Assembly (NCBI GenBank): GCA_964447015.1
Contig: CAYUQU010000007.1
Location: 8,209-72,208, forward strand
DNA length: 64,000 nt
Direction: 5' to 3'
Origin: Wandonia sp964447015
GTDB lineage: Bacteria; Bacteroidota; Bacteroidia; Flavobacteriales_D; Crocinitomicaceae
Part shown: positions 44,210-52,549 of the stretch, in pieces
Position numbering within the stretch: the first letter of the stretch is position 1
Layout: each line of letters opens with the position of its first letter
Made by a program: the position numbers and the translations under genes
The notes under the pieces: generated by a model
What the model saw: the letters and a program-made list of their open reading frames with translations, nothing else
Databases searched by the model: none
What the model was told of the DNA's origin: nothing

Positions 44210-44401
44210 TTATTTTTTCTCGGTTTCTTTTTCCTCTTCAGAACCTTCTTTTTTCTCGGCTCCACTCGAGGCATCTTTAAATTCCTTGACACCTTTTCCA
44301 AGGCCTTTCATCAATTCTGGAATTTTTTTTCCACCAAACATCAATAGCACAACTGCTACGATTAATATTACTTGCCAGGGTCCAAATACACCTAAAATCA
44401 T
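44210..44401 (-). CDS. tatA: Sec-independent translocase subunit TatA/TatE
   Basis: A 63-residue twin-arginine translocation pore protein: one transmembrane helix (WQVILIVAVVLLMFGGKKIPEL), the Phe-Gly hinge, an amphipathic helix (LMKGLGKGVKEFKDA) and a highly charged Lys/Glu tail. ATG 44401 is chosen; a longer frame to 44437 would start upstream of the predicted transcription start. It is the first gene of the tatA-gatA-mltD-DUF4837 operon. tatC is not in the window. Confidence 0.93.
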   Translation of the reverse strand: MILGVFGPWQVILIVAVVLLMFGGKKIPELMKGLGKGVKEFKDASSGAEKKEGSEEEKETEKK

Positions 44402-44424
44402 TGTATCAAATTTGATATATAAAA

Positions 44425-44432
44425 CAAAGTTA
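44425..44432 (-). promoter_or_regulatory. -7 box of the tatA operon
   Basis: Minus-strand TAACTTTG matches TAnnTTTG. The predicted transcript starts near 44419, so the ATG at 44401 is usable while the in-frame upstream start at 44437 is not. The best TTG upstream is only 15 bases away, so the -33 is uncertain. Confidence 0.55.
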
Positions 44433-44512
44433 CTCAAAAATGAAGAACAAGTGATAAAAGTGAATAGAAAATCAAATGTCGCTGTTGTTTTTCAAATAGG
44501 TTGGTGAGTGAT

Positions 44513-46810
44513 TCACATAGCGGATGTTGATTTATTTCTGCTATTGAAATAACGAAGAAAGCTTGAGCAATAACTTAAATCGTCAAACTCGTCAGGGTAA
44601 TTCTTTTGTAGCTTCTTTAGATATTTATTGTTCGTCTCAAGATAGGTGTAATAATCTGGTTGCTTACCATAAGGAATTTTGTTGTATTCATTCTCCAAGC
44701 GTAAGCGTTCACAACGTGTAGCCATTCTTAAACAAAGGACCTTAAACTCCTTGCTTTTGGCATATTTCATGGCATTCAAATAAAATTCTCTAGCTAAATA
44801 GTTGCCGTGATATTCCTTTTCATCTGGCAAATTGCTTGTATGTTCAACACTTGACCAATAGTAACGACGCATGTACCAAGAGTTTCCGTGTTGGTTCATG
44901 TTGAGGTAACATGTTGCGACTAAAAAACTATAATAGTCACGATCCTTTTCAGCAGGATTATTTGCCTTTTGAATGTATTTAATCAAGTGTTTGGTTATGT
45001 CGGCTTTTGTTAGAGCAATACTATCTCGTCGTTCTATAAAATCTTGGGTGTGCTTAACTTCATAGAATGGGTTTTCATCCAACCACCTTGACTTGCGCTT
45101 ATTTTTATCCATTTTCTCATAATAAACTAACGCTTGGTCTAATTTATTGAGACGTAAATATTTTGTGCCGATTAGATCATAGTAGGTTGATAGGGTGTCA
45201 ATATGATTACCAAGAAGCCATGTGTCAAAAGCGGACGTTTTCTTTCGAGTTTTGATTGACTCTACAAATTGGATAGTTTGATCGATAGAATAAGTGCCAT
45301 CAATGTAATCGAAATAATCAGCATAATAATCGCTATAGTAGTAATTCTTAACTGGTTTAGGATTTTTGCTTTTCCATTGCACAGAATAATCACACTTTGC
45401 ATAAAGTAAGGCGGCATCTGTTGTGTTGCCAAGGTATTCTAATTCCCTTCCTAATGCGAAGATGAACTTGTGATTTTCTTTTTTGTATTCAGCTAACAAA
45501 AGGGGTTGGATTTCTTCGTGCAAGACTGCCTTTCCCTTTTGTTGATTTGCTGTGAGGGCAAGGGCTTTGGTTCGTTCAAGTTGATTCAATTCAAATTCTT
45601 TCGTGAAAAAGGGCGTTGACTTCTCAATCTCAGCTAAACATTTTGCATAATCTTGGCTTAAAAAGAGTAGGTAGATTCTTGCAGCACGAAACAAGTTAGG
45701 ACTTTTCACTTTCTCCAAATCAACTGATTCTACAAACTGCAAAACCTGTTTTGCATAAAGACGGTCTTTTTTTGATCTGTTCAATACCACGTTGATATTG
45801 TCCTCTACATTATAATTATTTTCAACCGAAGGGCGAAAGTAGGAGTAATAGGGTGTCAAAATCCAGTCTTCCATTTTGTTGATTTCGCGAAGCAATAAAA
45901 AACCGAGTGTGGAATTCGAGGGACTTAAAGCATAAAGCTGTTTGAGGTCGGGAAGGGCTTTATCTAATTTGCGGAGTAATTGTAAGGCGATCACATCTGC
46001 TGCTTCATCGTCGTTGTGTACAATTCGAAGGACGTCTGCCGTGCTCGCTTTTTTGCTAAGTTCATTCATCGCCTGAAAGCTTTTGTCTGGCACATTCGCA
46101 ATGACTTGACTCATTTGATAGTTTTTCAATGCTGGGTCTTGTTCTCCAAGAGCCTTGAAGTACAAACTCCAATAATATAAAAGATCTTTTTTGGGCGAAT
46201 TTTTAAAGTGCTCGTCAAAAAGTGTGTTTGTCTTTTCACTGTCTGCGTTGTAATAAGTCATTCGAATTGCCAAAAAATAAAATCTCGATTTCAGTTGAGG
46301 ATTTGAAGTGAGTTCTGCAAAATGAATTGCTTCTTGAATTCGCTGATCTCTGTACGCACCGATGTTGCCGTTATTTTTTTCCCACGGGTCTGCTAAATAG
46401 GAATTGAATAATTCAGAATTTTTAGCAAATATCAAATAGGTAATTGCTTGGTAATCTTTTTGTTGAAAAAGATATCGAATCATTTTATTTTCGGAGGAAA
46501 AAACCCTGTAAAACTTAAGTTTATAGACTGCTTCATAAACTGACTCTTCATCAACAGCTCCGTTGCAGTAGTCAACCCACAATAAACAATTCGGACAGCC
46601 AAGTCCACTCTCGTTTGGTTTATGTTCAAATTCATCGTGGTAGTACTTTGCGGAGTAATTAAATCGACCTAATCCAGGAAATTCAGATTGATAATTTGTA
46701 AAAAAAGCATACCGCAAATCGTCCCCGAAAGGATAATAACTGCAAGCTCTCAACTCAAGTTGCGCACAGCTAATGACTAAACCGAGCAAAAATATCAGAC
46801 AATTCTTCAT
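44513..46810 (-). CDS. Large exported repeat-like protein, unknown (paired with TIM-barrel lipoprotein)
   Basis: A 765-residue exported protein (signal MKNCLIFLLGLVISCAQLELRA). The mature start CSYYPFGDDLRYAFF, then LGCPNCLLWVDYCNG, has Cys residues that may pair. The rest is alpha-helical with tetratricopeptide-like pairs, for example LDQALVYYEKMDKNKR and YAKCLAEIEKSTPFF, and many aromatic residues. I recognise no named domain. It overlaps the preceding gene by 41 bases, which implies coupled translation and a shared task. A role as a surface scaffold or in glycan handling is only inference. Confidence 0.82.
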   Translation of the reverse strand: MKNCLIFLLGLVISCAQLELRACSYYPFGDDLRYAFFTNYQSEFPGLGRFNYSAKYYHDEFEHKPNESGLGCPNCLLWVDYCNGAVDEESVYEAVYKLKFYRVFSSENKMIRYLFQQKDYQAITYLIFAKNSELFNSYLADPWEKNNGNIGAYRDQRIQEAIHFAELTSNPQLKSRFYFLAIRMTYYNADSEKTNTLFDEHFKNSPKKDLLYYWSLYFKALGEQDPALKNYQMSQVIANVPDKSFQAMNELSKKASTADVLRIVHNDDEAADVIALQLLRKLDKALPDLKQLYALSPSNSTLGFLLLREINKMEDWILTPYYSYFRPSVENNYNVEDNINVVLNRSKKDRLYAKQVLQFVESVDLEKVKSPNLFRAARIYLLFLSQDYAKCLAEIEKSTPFFTKEFELNQLERTKALALTANQQKGKAVLHEEIQPLLLAEYKKENHKFIFALGRELEYLGNTTDAALLYAKCDYSVQWKSKNPKPVKNYYYSDYYADYFDYIDGTYSIDQTIQFVESIKTRKKTSAFDTWLLGNHIDTLSTYYDLIGTKYLRLNKLDQALVYYEKMDKNKRKSRWLDENPFYEVKHTQDFIERRDSIALTKADITKHLIKYIQKANNPAEKDRDYYSFLVATCYLNMNQHGNSWYMRRYYWSSVEHTSNLPDEKEYHGNYLAREFYLNAMKYAKSKEFKVLCLRMATRCERLRLENEYNKIPYGKQPDYYTYLETNNKYLKKLQKNYPDEFDDLSYCSSFLRYFNSRNKSTSAM

Positions 46811-47828
46811 AATTATATCGTTTGAGTTGATTCTCGTCTAAATGAAAAAGTGATACGGTAAACTCTTTTTCAAACACCACATTTTTTTTAATGATATCAA
46901 TTGCTTGGGTCAGTAATTCAGCCTCAATTTGTTCATATTTAACCATGTCTCCCTCCCTAAAATAGACATCTTGAATAACAGTATCCACTAACACTTCATA
47001 CCATAATGACTCACGCTGAACGAGAATATCGTCGTAATTCATTTTATTGGGATAAATGTAATCGGTGAATTTATTGTTGTTGTACACAAGCATCCATGAA
47101 TAGACTGGCAGTGCCACATCGATTGGCACAGGGTATTTTTTTGCTGGGTACAAATATTTTTCAAGCTCAGTGAGGTCGAGAATGGAGTTTTTATTTCGAT
47201 TGCCTAAAGGACTCATCAAATTGTAGCACATGAGCATGACTCTGTCAACGGGAGGAACACCCATTTTATCTGGGAATTTGTATGGGTATAAACGCAAGGT
47301 ACAACTGATTTTCCTTTTTGAAATTTGCTTCACTTGCTTTAAAAAATAAAAATAATTGTCCTTCGTTGTCGGTGTCCAATCACAATCCATTTGATATTCT
47401 ATCGGTGGAGAGACTGTGTGTTTCTCAGTATATTTTTCAATCAAATAGCACACATTTTCTGCCAATTCATCAATCGCCAGCTTATCCATGGAATAAAACA
47501 CATTGTTTTGAATATAGACTGTCGGAATGATTTCCAGTTTGTGGAAGGCAGTGTCGTATTGCCTGATTTCCATATTTTGTTTGGTGATAGGAATCGCTCC
47601 CAATACCGGATCATTCTCAATTTCAAAGTACTTTAAATAGAGTTTCTCTAATTCACAATTTTGTACGATATCAGCTTTTTCATGATATATGTAGCTGGAG
47701 TACGTTTTCCAGTAATACATCGCCTTATTCACTTTCGCAGGAGTTTTGTTACATGAAAAACCCAGCACCATTAGCACAGCACAAATGGTCAATAACCTAA
47801 ACAACGTTTTTGTATTGAAAAATAGCAT
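46770..47828 (-). CDS. Exported lipoprotein with predicted TIM-barrel (glycosidase-like), unknown
   Basis: A 352-residue lipoprotein (signal to FSCNK, lipobox-like GFSC). The mature part has the spacing of a beta/alpha barrel: KAMYYWKT, LEKLYLKYFEIE, IIPTVYIQN, IEYQMDCDWTPTTKDNYFYFL, KISCTLRLYPYKFP, VDRVMLMCYNLMSP and VDVALPVYSWMLVY-like strands. The QMDCDWT strand end and MCYNL strand resemble glycoside-hydrolase 18-like or DUF3142-like folds, but catalytic activity is unproven. It is the first gene of a two-gene unit; the 765-residue protein overlaps it by 41 bases. Confidence 0.82.
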   Translation of the reverse strand: MLFFNTKTLFRLLTICAVLMVLGFSCNKTPAKVNKAMYYWKTYSSYIYHEKADIVQNCELEKLYLKYFEIENDPVLGAIPITKQNMEIRQYDTAFHKLEIIPTVYIQNNVFYSMDKLAIDELAENVCYLIEKYTEKHTVSPPIEYQMDCDWTPTTKDNYFYFLKQVKQISKRKISCTLRLYPYKFPDKMGVPPVDRVMLMCYNLMSPLGNRNKNSILDLTELEKYLYPAKKYPVPIDVALPVYSWMLVYNNNKFTDYIYPNKMNYDDILVQRESLWYEVLVDTVIQDVYFREGDMVKYEQIEAELLTQAIDIIKKNVVFEKEFTVSLFHLDENQLKRYNYEELSDIFARFSH

Positions 47829-48030
47829 AAATAAGAGCAGATGAATTTCTTTTTTAAAGGTACATTTTATAGTTGGAAAATGAAAGTAAGTGGTAGGTCA
47901 TATTTTTTATTGAATATTCTTATTTGATATAGAGAAATAACCTCAAGAAATTTTTAATTTTTCACTACCTTTCACCAAATCAAAGCAATATTTAACCTAA
48001 TTTCGAGTTTTTCTCTCATTCCCGATTTAT

Positions 48031-48717
48031 ATGAAAAGAGCCTACATCACATTTCTATTGCTCAGCTGTTGGGTTTTACAAATTGAAGCCCAGCAACGAA
48101 TTGCATTGGATGTAAGTTACCGTAATACTAGACTAAGTTATTCATCTACATATCACCATGTGGTCAAAAGCAATTGGCTACTTTCTGCAGGGGTTTTTGG
48201 AGGGAGAAAAGGGTCTGTGTATATTGTCAATTCTATAGATGAAATCAATTCAGAGAATCCTCCGCAGTCTCCTTGGGCTAAAGCGAATCAACCCGTAATT
48301 ACAGATAGTGGGCGGTATGAACTTCTAGATTATGTTGTCGAATCAAAGTCTTTTGGTGTACATTTTGGCGTGGGATATTTTCATTCTTTCGGTATAATCC
48401 ACGGAATAAGAGGACACATTTTTTCTCAATTTGGTTATGGGTACAATAAAATTTTAGCGCATCATTATTCTGCTGAACTTCAGAGGGGTACAGCGCAGAG
48501 GTTTCAAGAAAATCACTTCATAGCAGCAATCACCCCTGAAATATACCACACCATTAATCTAAGAAGCAGATTCACTTTGTATTATGGATTTAAATTCCCC
48601 TATTATTTCACAATTGACAAGCAAAATTTCAACCCGCAAAACAAAAAAGACCCATTTTATCGTTGGGGACCTGAACTGACTTTGGGGCTTACTGTGTTGG
48701 TTGGGAAATGTGATTAG
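48031..48717 (+). CDS. Exported beta-barrel-like protein, unknown
   Basis: A 228-residue protein with a Sec signal peptide (MKRAYITFLLLSCWVLQIEAQ). The mature chain alternates aromatic and polar residues (RIALDVSYRNTRLSYSS, NWLLSAGVFGGRKGSVY, FGVHFGVGYFHSF, FTLYYGFKFPYYFTI) and ends in ELTLGLTVLVGKCD, which fits a small outer-membrane barrel. No family recognised. A one-mismatch -7 box (TAATTTCG, 47998-48005) lies about 25 bases upstream. Confidence 0.72.
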   Translation: MKRAYITFLLLSCWVLQIEAQQRIALDVSYRNTRLSYSSTYHHVVKSNWLLSAGVFGGRKGSVYIVNSIDEINSENPPQSPWAKANQPVITDSGRYELLDYVVESKSFGVHFGVGYFHSFGIIHGIRGHIFSQFGYGYNKILAHHYSAELQRGTAQRFQENHFIAAITPEIYHTINLRSRFTLYYGFKFPYYFTIDKQNFNPQNKKDPFYRWGPELTLGLTVLVGKCD

Positions 48718-48831
48718 GTTTTTTAGGACAAAAAAACACGCCAAAACTAACTTCTTCGTGACTTCTGTGTGGCGGATCATTATCAGCCACTACGAGTTTT
48801 TGGGGAATTGTGTCTACTGTCTAATCGCCTG

Positions 48832-48848
48832 TCCCGATATTGTCGGGA
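48832..48848 (+). repeat. Short inverted repeat, possible terminator
   Basis: TCCCGA (48832-48837) and TCGGGA (48843-48848) pair around a five-base loop, followed by a T-rich stretch. It may end the transcript of the preceding barrel-like gene; similar TCCCGAT palindromes are frequent between Bacteroidetes genes. Confidence 0.5.
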
Positions 48849-48892
48849 TCTTTTGTCTCACCTTTGTCTCAAAATAAACCCCAAAAAAAACC

Positions 48893-48900
48893 TATCTTTG
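48893..48900 (+). promoter_or_regulatory. Candidate -7 box for leuS
   Basis: TATCTTTG matches TAnnTTTG, 39 bases before the ATG. The nearest TTTG (48863-48866) is 26 bases upstream, slightly beyond the usual spacing. Confidence 0.45.
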
Positions 48901-48938
48901 CCCTCATCATTTTTCACGAAAAAAACACGGCGTAATCG

Positions 48939-51848
48939 ATGGAATACAATTTCAAGCAAATCGAAGCAGACTGGCGCAAGTATTGGGCCGAAAACAAGAC
49001 GTTTAAAGCGGAAGACAATTCGGAAAAACCGAAATATTATGTCTTAGATATGTTCCCTTATCCATCAGGAGCAGGGCTGCATGTAGGTCACCCGTTAGGT
49101 TATATTGCTTCGGACATCTATGCGCGCTACAAACGCCATAGCGGTTTCAACGTGTTGCACCCGATGGGGTACGATTCGTTCGGTTTGCCGGCAGAACAGT
49201 ACGCGATTCAGACAGGTCAACATCCTGCGATTACGACGGAAGAAAATGTGACACGCTATCGCCAGCAATTGGATCTAATCGGTTTTTCATTCGATTGGGA
49301 TAGAGAGGTGCGCACGTCAAACCCAGATTATTACAAATGGACCCAGTGGATTTTTAAACAATTATTCGACTGTTGGTACAATAAAGATACAGACAAAGCC
49401 GAGCGGATTTCGACATTGGTTGAACGCTTTGGAAAAGAAGGAAATGGTTCAGTAAACGCAGTAGACGATTGTGAAATCACTTTTTCTGCTTCAGAATGGA
49501 ACGCTTTTTCGGAAGCTCGCCAACGTGAATTGCTGATGCACTATCGCCTTACGTATTTAGCGGACTCGTGGGTAAACTGGTGTCCCGCTCTTGGAACAGT
49601 TTTAGCTAATGATGAGGTGGTAAACGGCGTTTCCGAACGTGGAGGTCACCCTGTCGAGCAAAAACTCATGCGCCAATGGTCTATGCGTATCAAAGCGTAT
49701 GCAGAACGTCTGCTAAAAGGTCTCGAAGAGATCGATTGGTCGGATTCGATTAAAGAACAACAACGGAATTGGATAGGGAAATCGGTAGGGTGCTCAGTGA
49801 AATTTCAAATTTCAAATCTCGAATCTTCAATAGAAGTATTCACCACTCGACCTGACACGATTTTCGGTGTAAACTTTATGGTTCTTGCACCGGAACATCC
49901 ATTGGTAAATGAAATAACAACGGACGAATTCAAATTAGAAGTCGAAGCATACAAAAAAGCAGCGTCTTTAAAAACAGAGCGCGACCGTCAATCGGATGTG
50001 AAAAATATTTCAGGACAGTTTACAGGAGCGTATGCGGAGCATCCGTTTACAGGTGAGAAAGTCGCTATTTGGATAGGAGATTATGTGCTTGCTTCGTACG
50101 GAACGGGTGCGGTAATGGCAGTTCCATGCGGTGATCAACGCGATTGGGATTTTGCGACGCATTTCAACATTCCGATTATAAATATTTTCAAAGACATTGA
50201 TATTTCAGAAGCGGCTTATACCGAAAAAGAAGGTGTAATTGCCAACTCGGACTTCTTAACGGGGTTAGAGGTGAAAAAAGCAATGGCGAAAGCGATAGAA
50301 GAAATTGAAATACGCCAAATCGGTAAAGGAAAAACCAATTACCGACTTCGCGATGCGGTTTTCTCTCGTCAGCGTTTTTGGGGAGAACCTTTCCCGGTAT
50401 TCTACCAAAACGATACGCCCTACATGGTAGACGACGCGAAATTGCCTGTTGAATTGCCAAATGTAGATGCGTATTTACCAACTGAAGATGGCGAACCACC
50501 TCTTGCGCGTGCTAAACGCGAAGACTGGAACGTTTTTGAAGGCGACCGTATGGAATTCAACACCATGCCAGGTTGGGCAGGATCGAGCTGGTACTTTTTG
50601 CGCTACATGGATCCGAAAAACGACGGTGAATTTGTAGCCAAATCCAAAGCAGATTATTGGCAAAATGTCGATTTGTACATCGGTGGTTCAGAACACGCTA
50701 CGGGGCACTTGCTCTACGCGCGATTTTGGACGAAATTCCTATACGACATGGGCTACATTTCCTTTGATGAACCGTTTAAGAAATTGATTAATCAGGGAAT
50801 GATTTTGGGGAGGAGTAGTTTTAAATATAGAGTTCATCATGGAATTTTGACATCTAAATCAACTGGACAGCAAATCAAAAAAAATCCTCCTATTGTCTAT
50901 GTTTCTTTTGACCTTCTAGAACAGTTCTCTGAACAAGAGTATTTAGATATTTTGTCAAAAATAAATCCTGATTACACATCAATTCCCTTTGAGAAATTCG
51001 AAAAAAGTGAAATAACATATATACCTTATCATGTTGATATTAAATTCGTTGATAATGATTTTTTGAACATAGATAGATATCAAACAGAATGGAGTTTTCG
51101 TAATATGAATCCATTCTTTGTTAAAAACAAAAATGATCAGTTTCTCTGCGGAAGCGAAGTAGAAAAAATGTCCAAATCGAAATTCAACGTGCAAACGCCA
51201 GACGAGTTAGTCGAGAAATTCGGCGCAGACACCTTGCGTATGTACGAGATGTTCTTAGGTCCGTTGGAGCAGGCAAAACCGTGGGATACGAAAGGGATTA
51301 ATGGCGTGCACAACTTCTTGCGCAAACTGTGGCGTTTGTTCCACAACGAGCAAGGCGAATGGGTAGTGACAGAAGGTCAAGCCGAAGCTGCATCGATGAA
51401 GACCTTGCACAAAACCATCAAGAAAATCACCGAAGATTTGGAGCGTTATTCGTTTAACACACCTGTTTCGGCATTTATGATAGCCGTAAACGAGTTGTCG
51501 GAGCAAAAATGCAACAACAAAGCAGTGTTGGGCGATTTATTAATCTTGTTATCGCCTTTCGCACCGCATATTTCGGAAGAATTGTGGCGTAAATTGGGAC
51601 ATAGAGAGTCGATTGCTTATGCAAATTGGCCAAAGTTCAACGAGGAGTTTTTAGTTGAAAATTCGTTCGAATATCCAGTGTCGTTTAACGGTAAAATGCG
51701 CTTCAAGATTGCTTTGCCAACCAATATGAGCAAAGAAGATGTGGAGAAAGCCGTGTTGGAATACGAGCAATCCCACAAATATTTGGAAGGCAACGTACCG
51801 AAGAAAATTATTGTGGTGCCGAATAGGATTGTGAATATTGTGGTTTAA
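48939..51848 (+). CDS. leuS: Leucine-tRNA ligase
   Basis: A 969-residue class I synthetase that charges tRNA-Leu. HIGH-type HVGH is at residues 48-51 (GAGLHVGHPLGYIASDI); the editing (CP1) domain with TTRPDTIFGVNFMVLAPEHP is in the middle; KMSKS is exact at 743-747. The C-terminal anticodon-binding and tail domains are present, ending PKKIIVVPNRIVNIVV. The insertion just before KMSKS (about 623-737) is longer than I expect for Bacteroidetes and is strikingly AT-rich (about 28% GC by eye over 50821-51120, versus about 50% in lines sampled on each side). The reading frame stays open across it, so the protein is probably functional. Confidence 0.96.
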   Translation: MEYNFKQIEADWRKYWAENKTFKAEDNSEKPKYYVLDMFPYPSGAGLHVGHPLGYIASDIYARYKRHSGFNVLHPMGYDSFGLPAEQYAIQTGQHPAITTEENVTRYRQQLDLIGFSFDWDREVRTSNPDYYKWTQWIFKQLFDCWYNKDTDKAERISTLVERFGKEGNGSVNAVDDCEITFSASEWNAFSEARQRELLMHYRLTYLADSWVNWCPALGTVLANDEVVNGVSERGGHPVEQKLMRQWSMRIKAYAERLLKGLEEIDWSDSIKEQQRNWIGKSVGCSVKFQISNLESSIEVFTTRPDTIFGVNFMVLAPEHPLVNEITTDEFKLEVEAYKKAASLKTERDRQSDVKNISGQFTGAYAEHPFTGEKVAIWIGDYVLASYGTGAVMAVPCGDQRDWDFATHFNIPIINIFKDIDISEAAYTEKEGVIANSDFLTGLEVKKAMAKAIEEIEIRQIGKGKTNYRLRDAVFSRQRFWGEPFPVFYQNDTPYMVDDAKLPVELPNVDAYLPTEDGEPPLARAKREDWNVFEGDRMEFNTMPGWAGSSWYFLRYMDPKNDGEFVAKSKADYWQNVDLYIGGSEHATGHLLYARFWTKFLYDMGYISFDEPFKKLINQGMILGRSSFKYRVHHGILTSKSTGQQIKKNPPIVYVSFDLLEQFSEQEYLDILSKINPDYTSIPFEKFEKSEITYIPYHVDIKFVDNDFLNIDRYQTEWSFRNMNPFFVKNKNDQFLCGSEVEKMSKSKFNVQTPDELVEKFGADTLRMYEMFLGPLEQAKPWDTKGINGVHNFLRKLWRLFHNEQGEWVVTEGQAEAASMKTLHKTIKKITEDLERYSFNTPVSAFMIAVNELSEQKCNNKAVLGDLLILLSPFAPHISEELWRKLGHRESIAYANWPKFNEEFLVENSFEYPVSFNGKMRFKIALPTNMSKEDVEKAVLEYEQSHKYLEGNVPKKIIVVPNRIVNIVV
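51800..51834 (+). repeat. 35-bp direct repeat, copy 1 (inside leuS 3' end)
   Basis: These 35 bases, encoding the last part of LeuRS (region PKKIIVVPNRIVN), recur without change at 51930-51964. Confidence 0.95.
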
Positions 51849-51929
51849 ACAAAAGAAACATATATTTTGAACCATTAAGATTCTGTGTTGATTTCCAAAT
51901 TATTTTCTTAAATTATTTCTCTATACGCT

Positions 51930-51964
51930 GAAGAAAATTATTGTGGTGCCGAATAGGATTGTGA
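51930..51964 (+). repeat. 35-bp direct repeat, copy 2 (downstream of leuS)
   Basis: Exact copy of 51800-51834, offset by 130 bases and not part of any gene. The sequence between the copies is AT-rich and noncoding. It looks like the scar of a duplication or of an insertion/excision at the leuS 3' end. Confidence 0.95.
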
Positions 51965-52044
51965 TATAGAAATTAAAAAACCTCGGCTTATTGTTACAAA
52001 GAATAAAGTCGTTATATTCACGATTAGGAATCCGTGACAAGAAA

Positions 52045-52515
52045 ATGAAAATCAATATATTAACAATACTTCTTTTCTATTCAATAGCTTCCCATTCACA
52101 ATATATAAAGGAAGGTAGTATAGATCGTTCACAGTTGGACATTACCGTTATTGATATTTTACAAAACAAAGGGATAGATACTTTTACAGTACATATTTCT
52201 TCTATTTACGGCGATAAAACTTTTGAGATTACAGGAAAGAATCATCAGTATTTTTATTTGGATTCAAATGCTCATTACAAAGTAACAATTATAGTTTCAG
52301 GTTTTAAACAAAAGTATTATGAATGGGAATACAATGAAAAGAAACGTAATTTCAAAATGCTTAAGATTCATTGTTACCCCGATCATTTTACAGAAAAACA
52401 AAGGTCTAGAGTATGGAAGAAATACCTAAAAACACGTAAAAAAGAGAATAAAGGTAAACCTAAAACAATTGGCAAAGGAGGGCTCTATTGGGAGCATGAA
52501 GAATATGTTTATTGA
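52045..52515 (+). CDS. Exported small protein, unknown
   Basis: A 156-residue protein with a signal peptide (MKINILTILLFYSIASHSQ). The mature part has RSQLDITVIDILQNKGIDTFTVHIS, FEITGKNHQYFYLDSNAHYKVTIIVSGFKQKYYEWEY, which fits a carboxypeptidase-regulatory-like or transthyretin-like beta domain, and a very basic Lys/Arg-rich tail. It lies 80 bases after the duplicated leuS fragment and is AT-rich, so it may have arrived with that rearrangement; this is inference. Confidence 0.68.
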   Translation: MKINILTILLFYSIASHSQYIKEGSIDRSQLDITVIDILQNKGIDTFTVHISSIYGDKTFEITGKNHQYFYLDSNAHYKVTIIVSGFKQKYYEWEYNEKKRNFKMLKIHCYPDHFTEKQRSRVWKKYLKTRKKENKGKPKTIGKGGLYWEHEEYVY

Positions 52516-52549
52516 TTCAGGAAATAATAACAATTTCTATTTTTCAGAA

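Noticed and set aside
44402..44437. Longer N-terminus for TatA
   Set aside because: The added residues precede or overlap the predicted -7 box and are not found in TatA proteins.
48769..49047. 92-residue frame over the leuS start
   Set aside because: Different frame to leuS and overlaps its first 109 bases; the leuS start is certain.
50188..50499. 103-residue minus-strand frame in leuS
   Set aside because: Antisense to the conserved LeuRS core; no family resemblance.
51800..52044. Insertion sequence at the end of leuS
   Set aside because: There is a 35-bp direct repeat, but no transposase and no terminal inverted repeats; kept only as a rearrangement scar.
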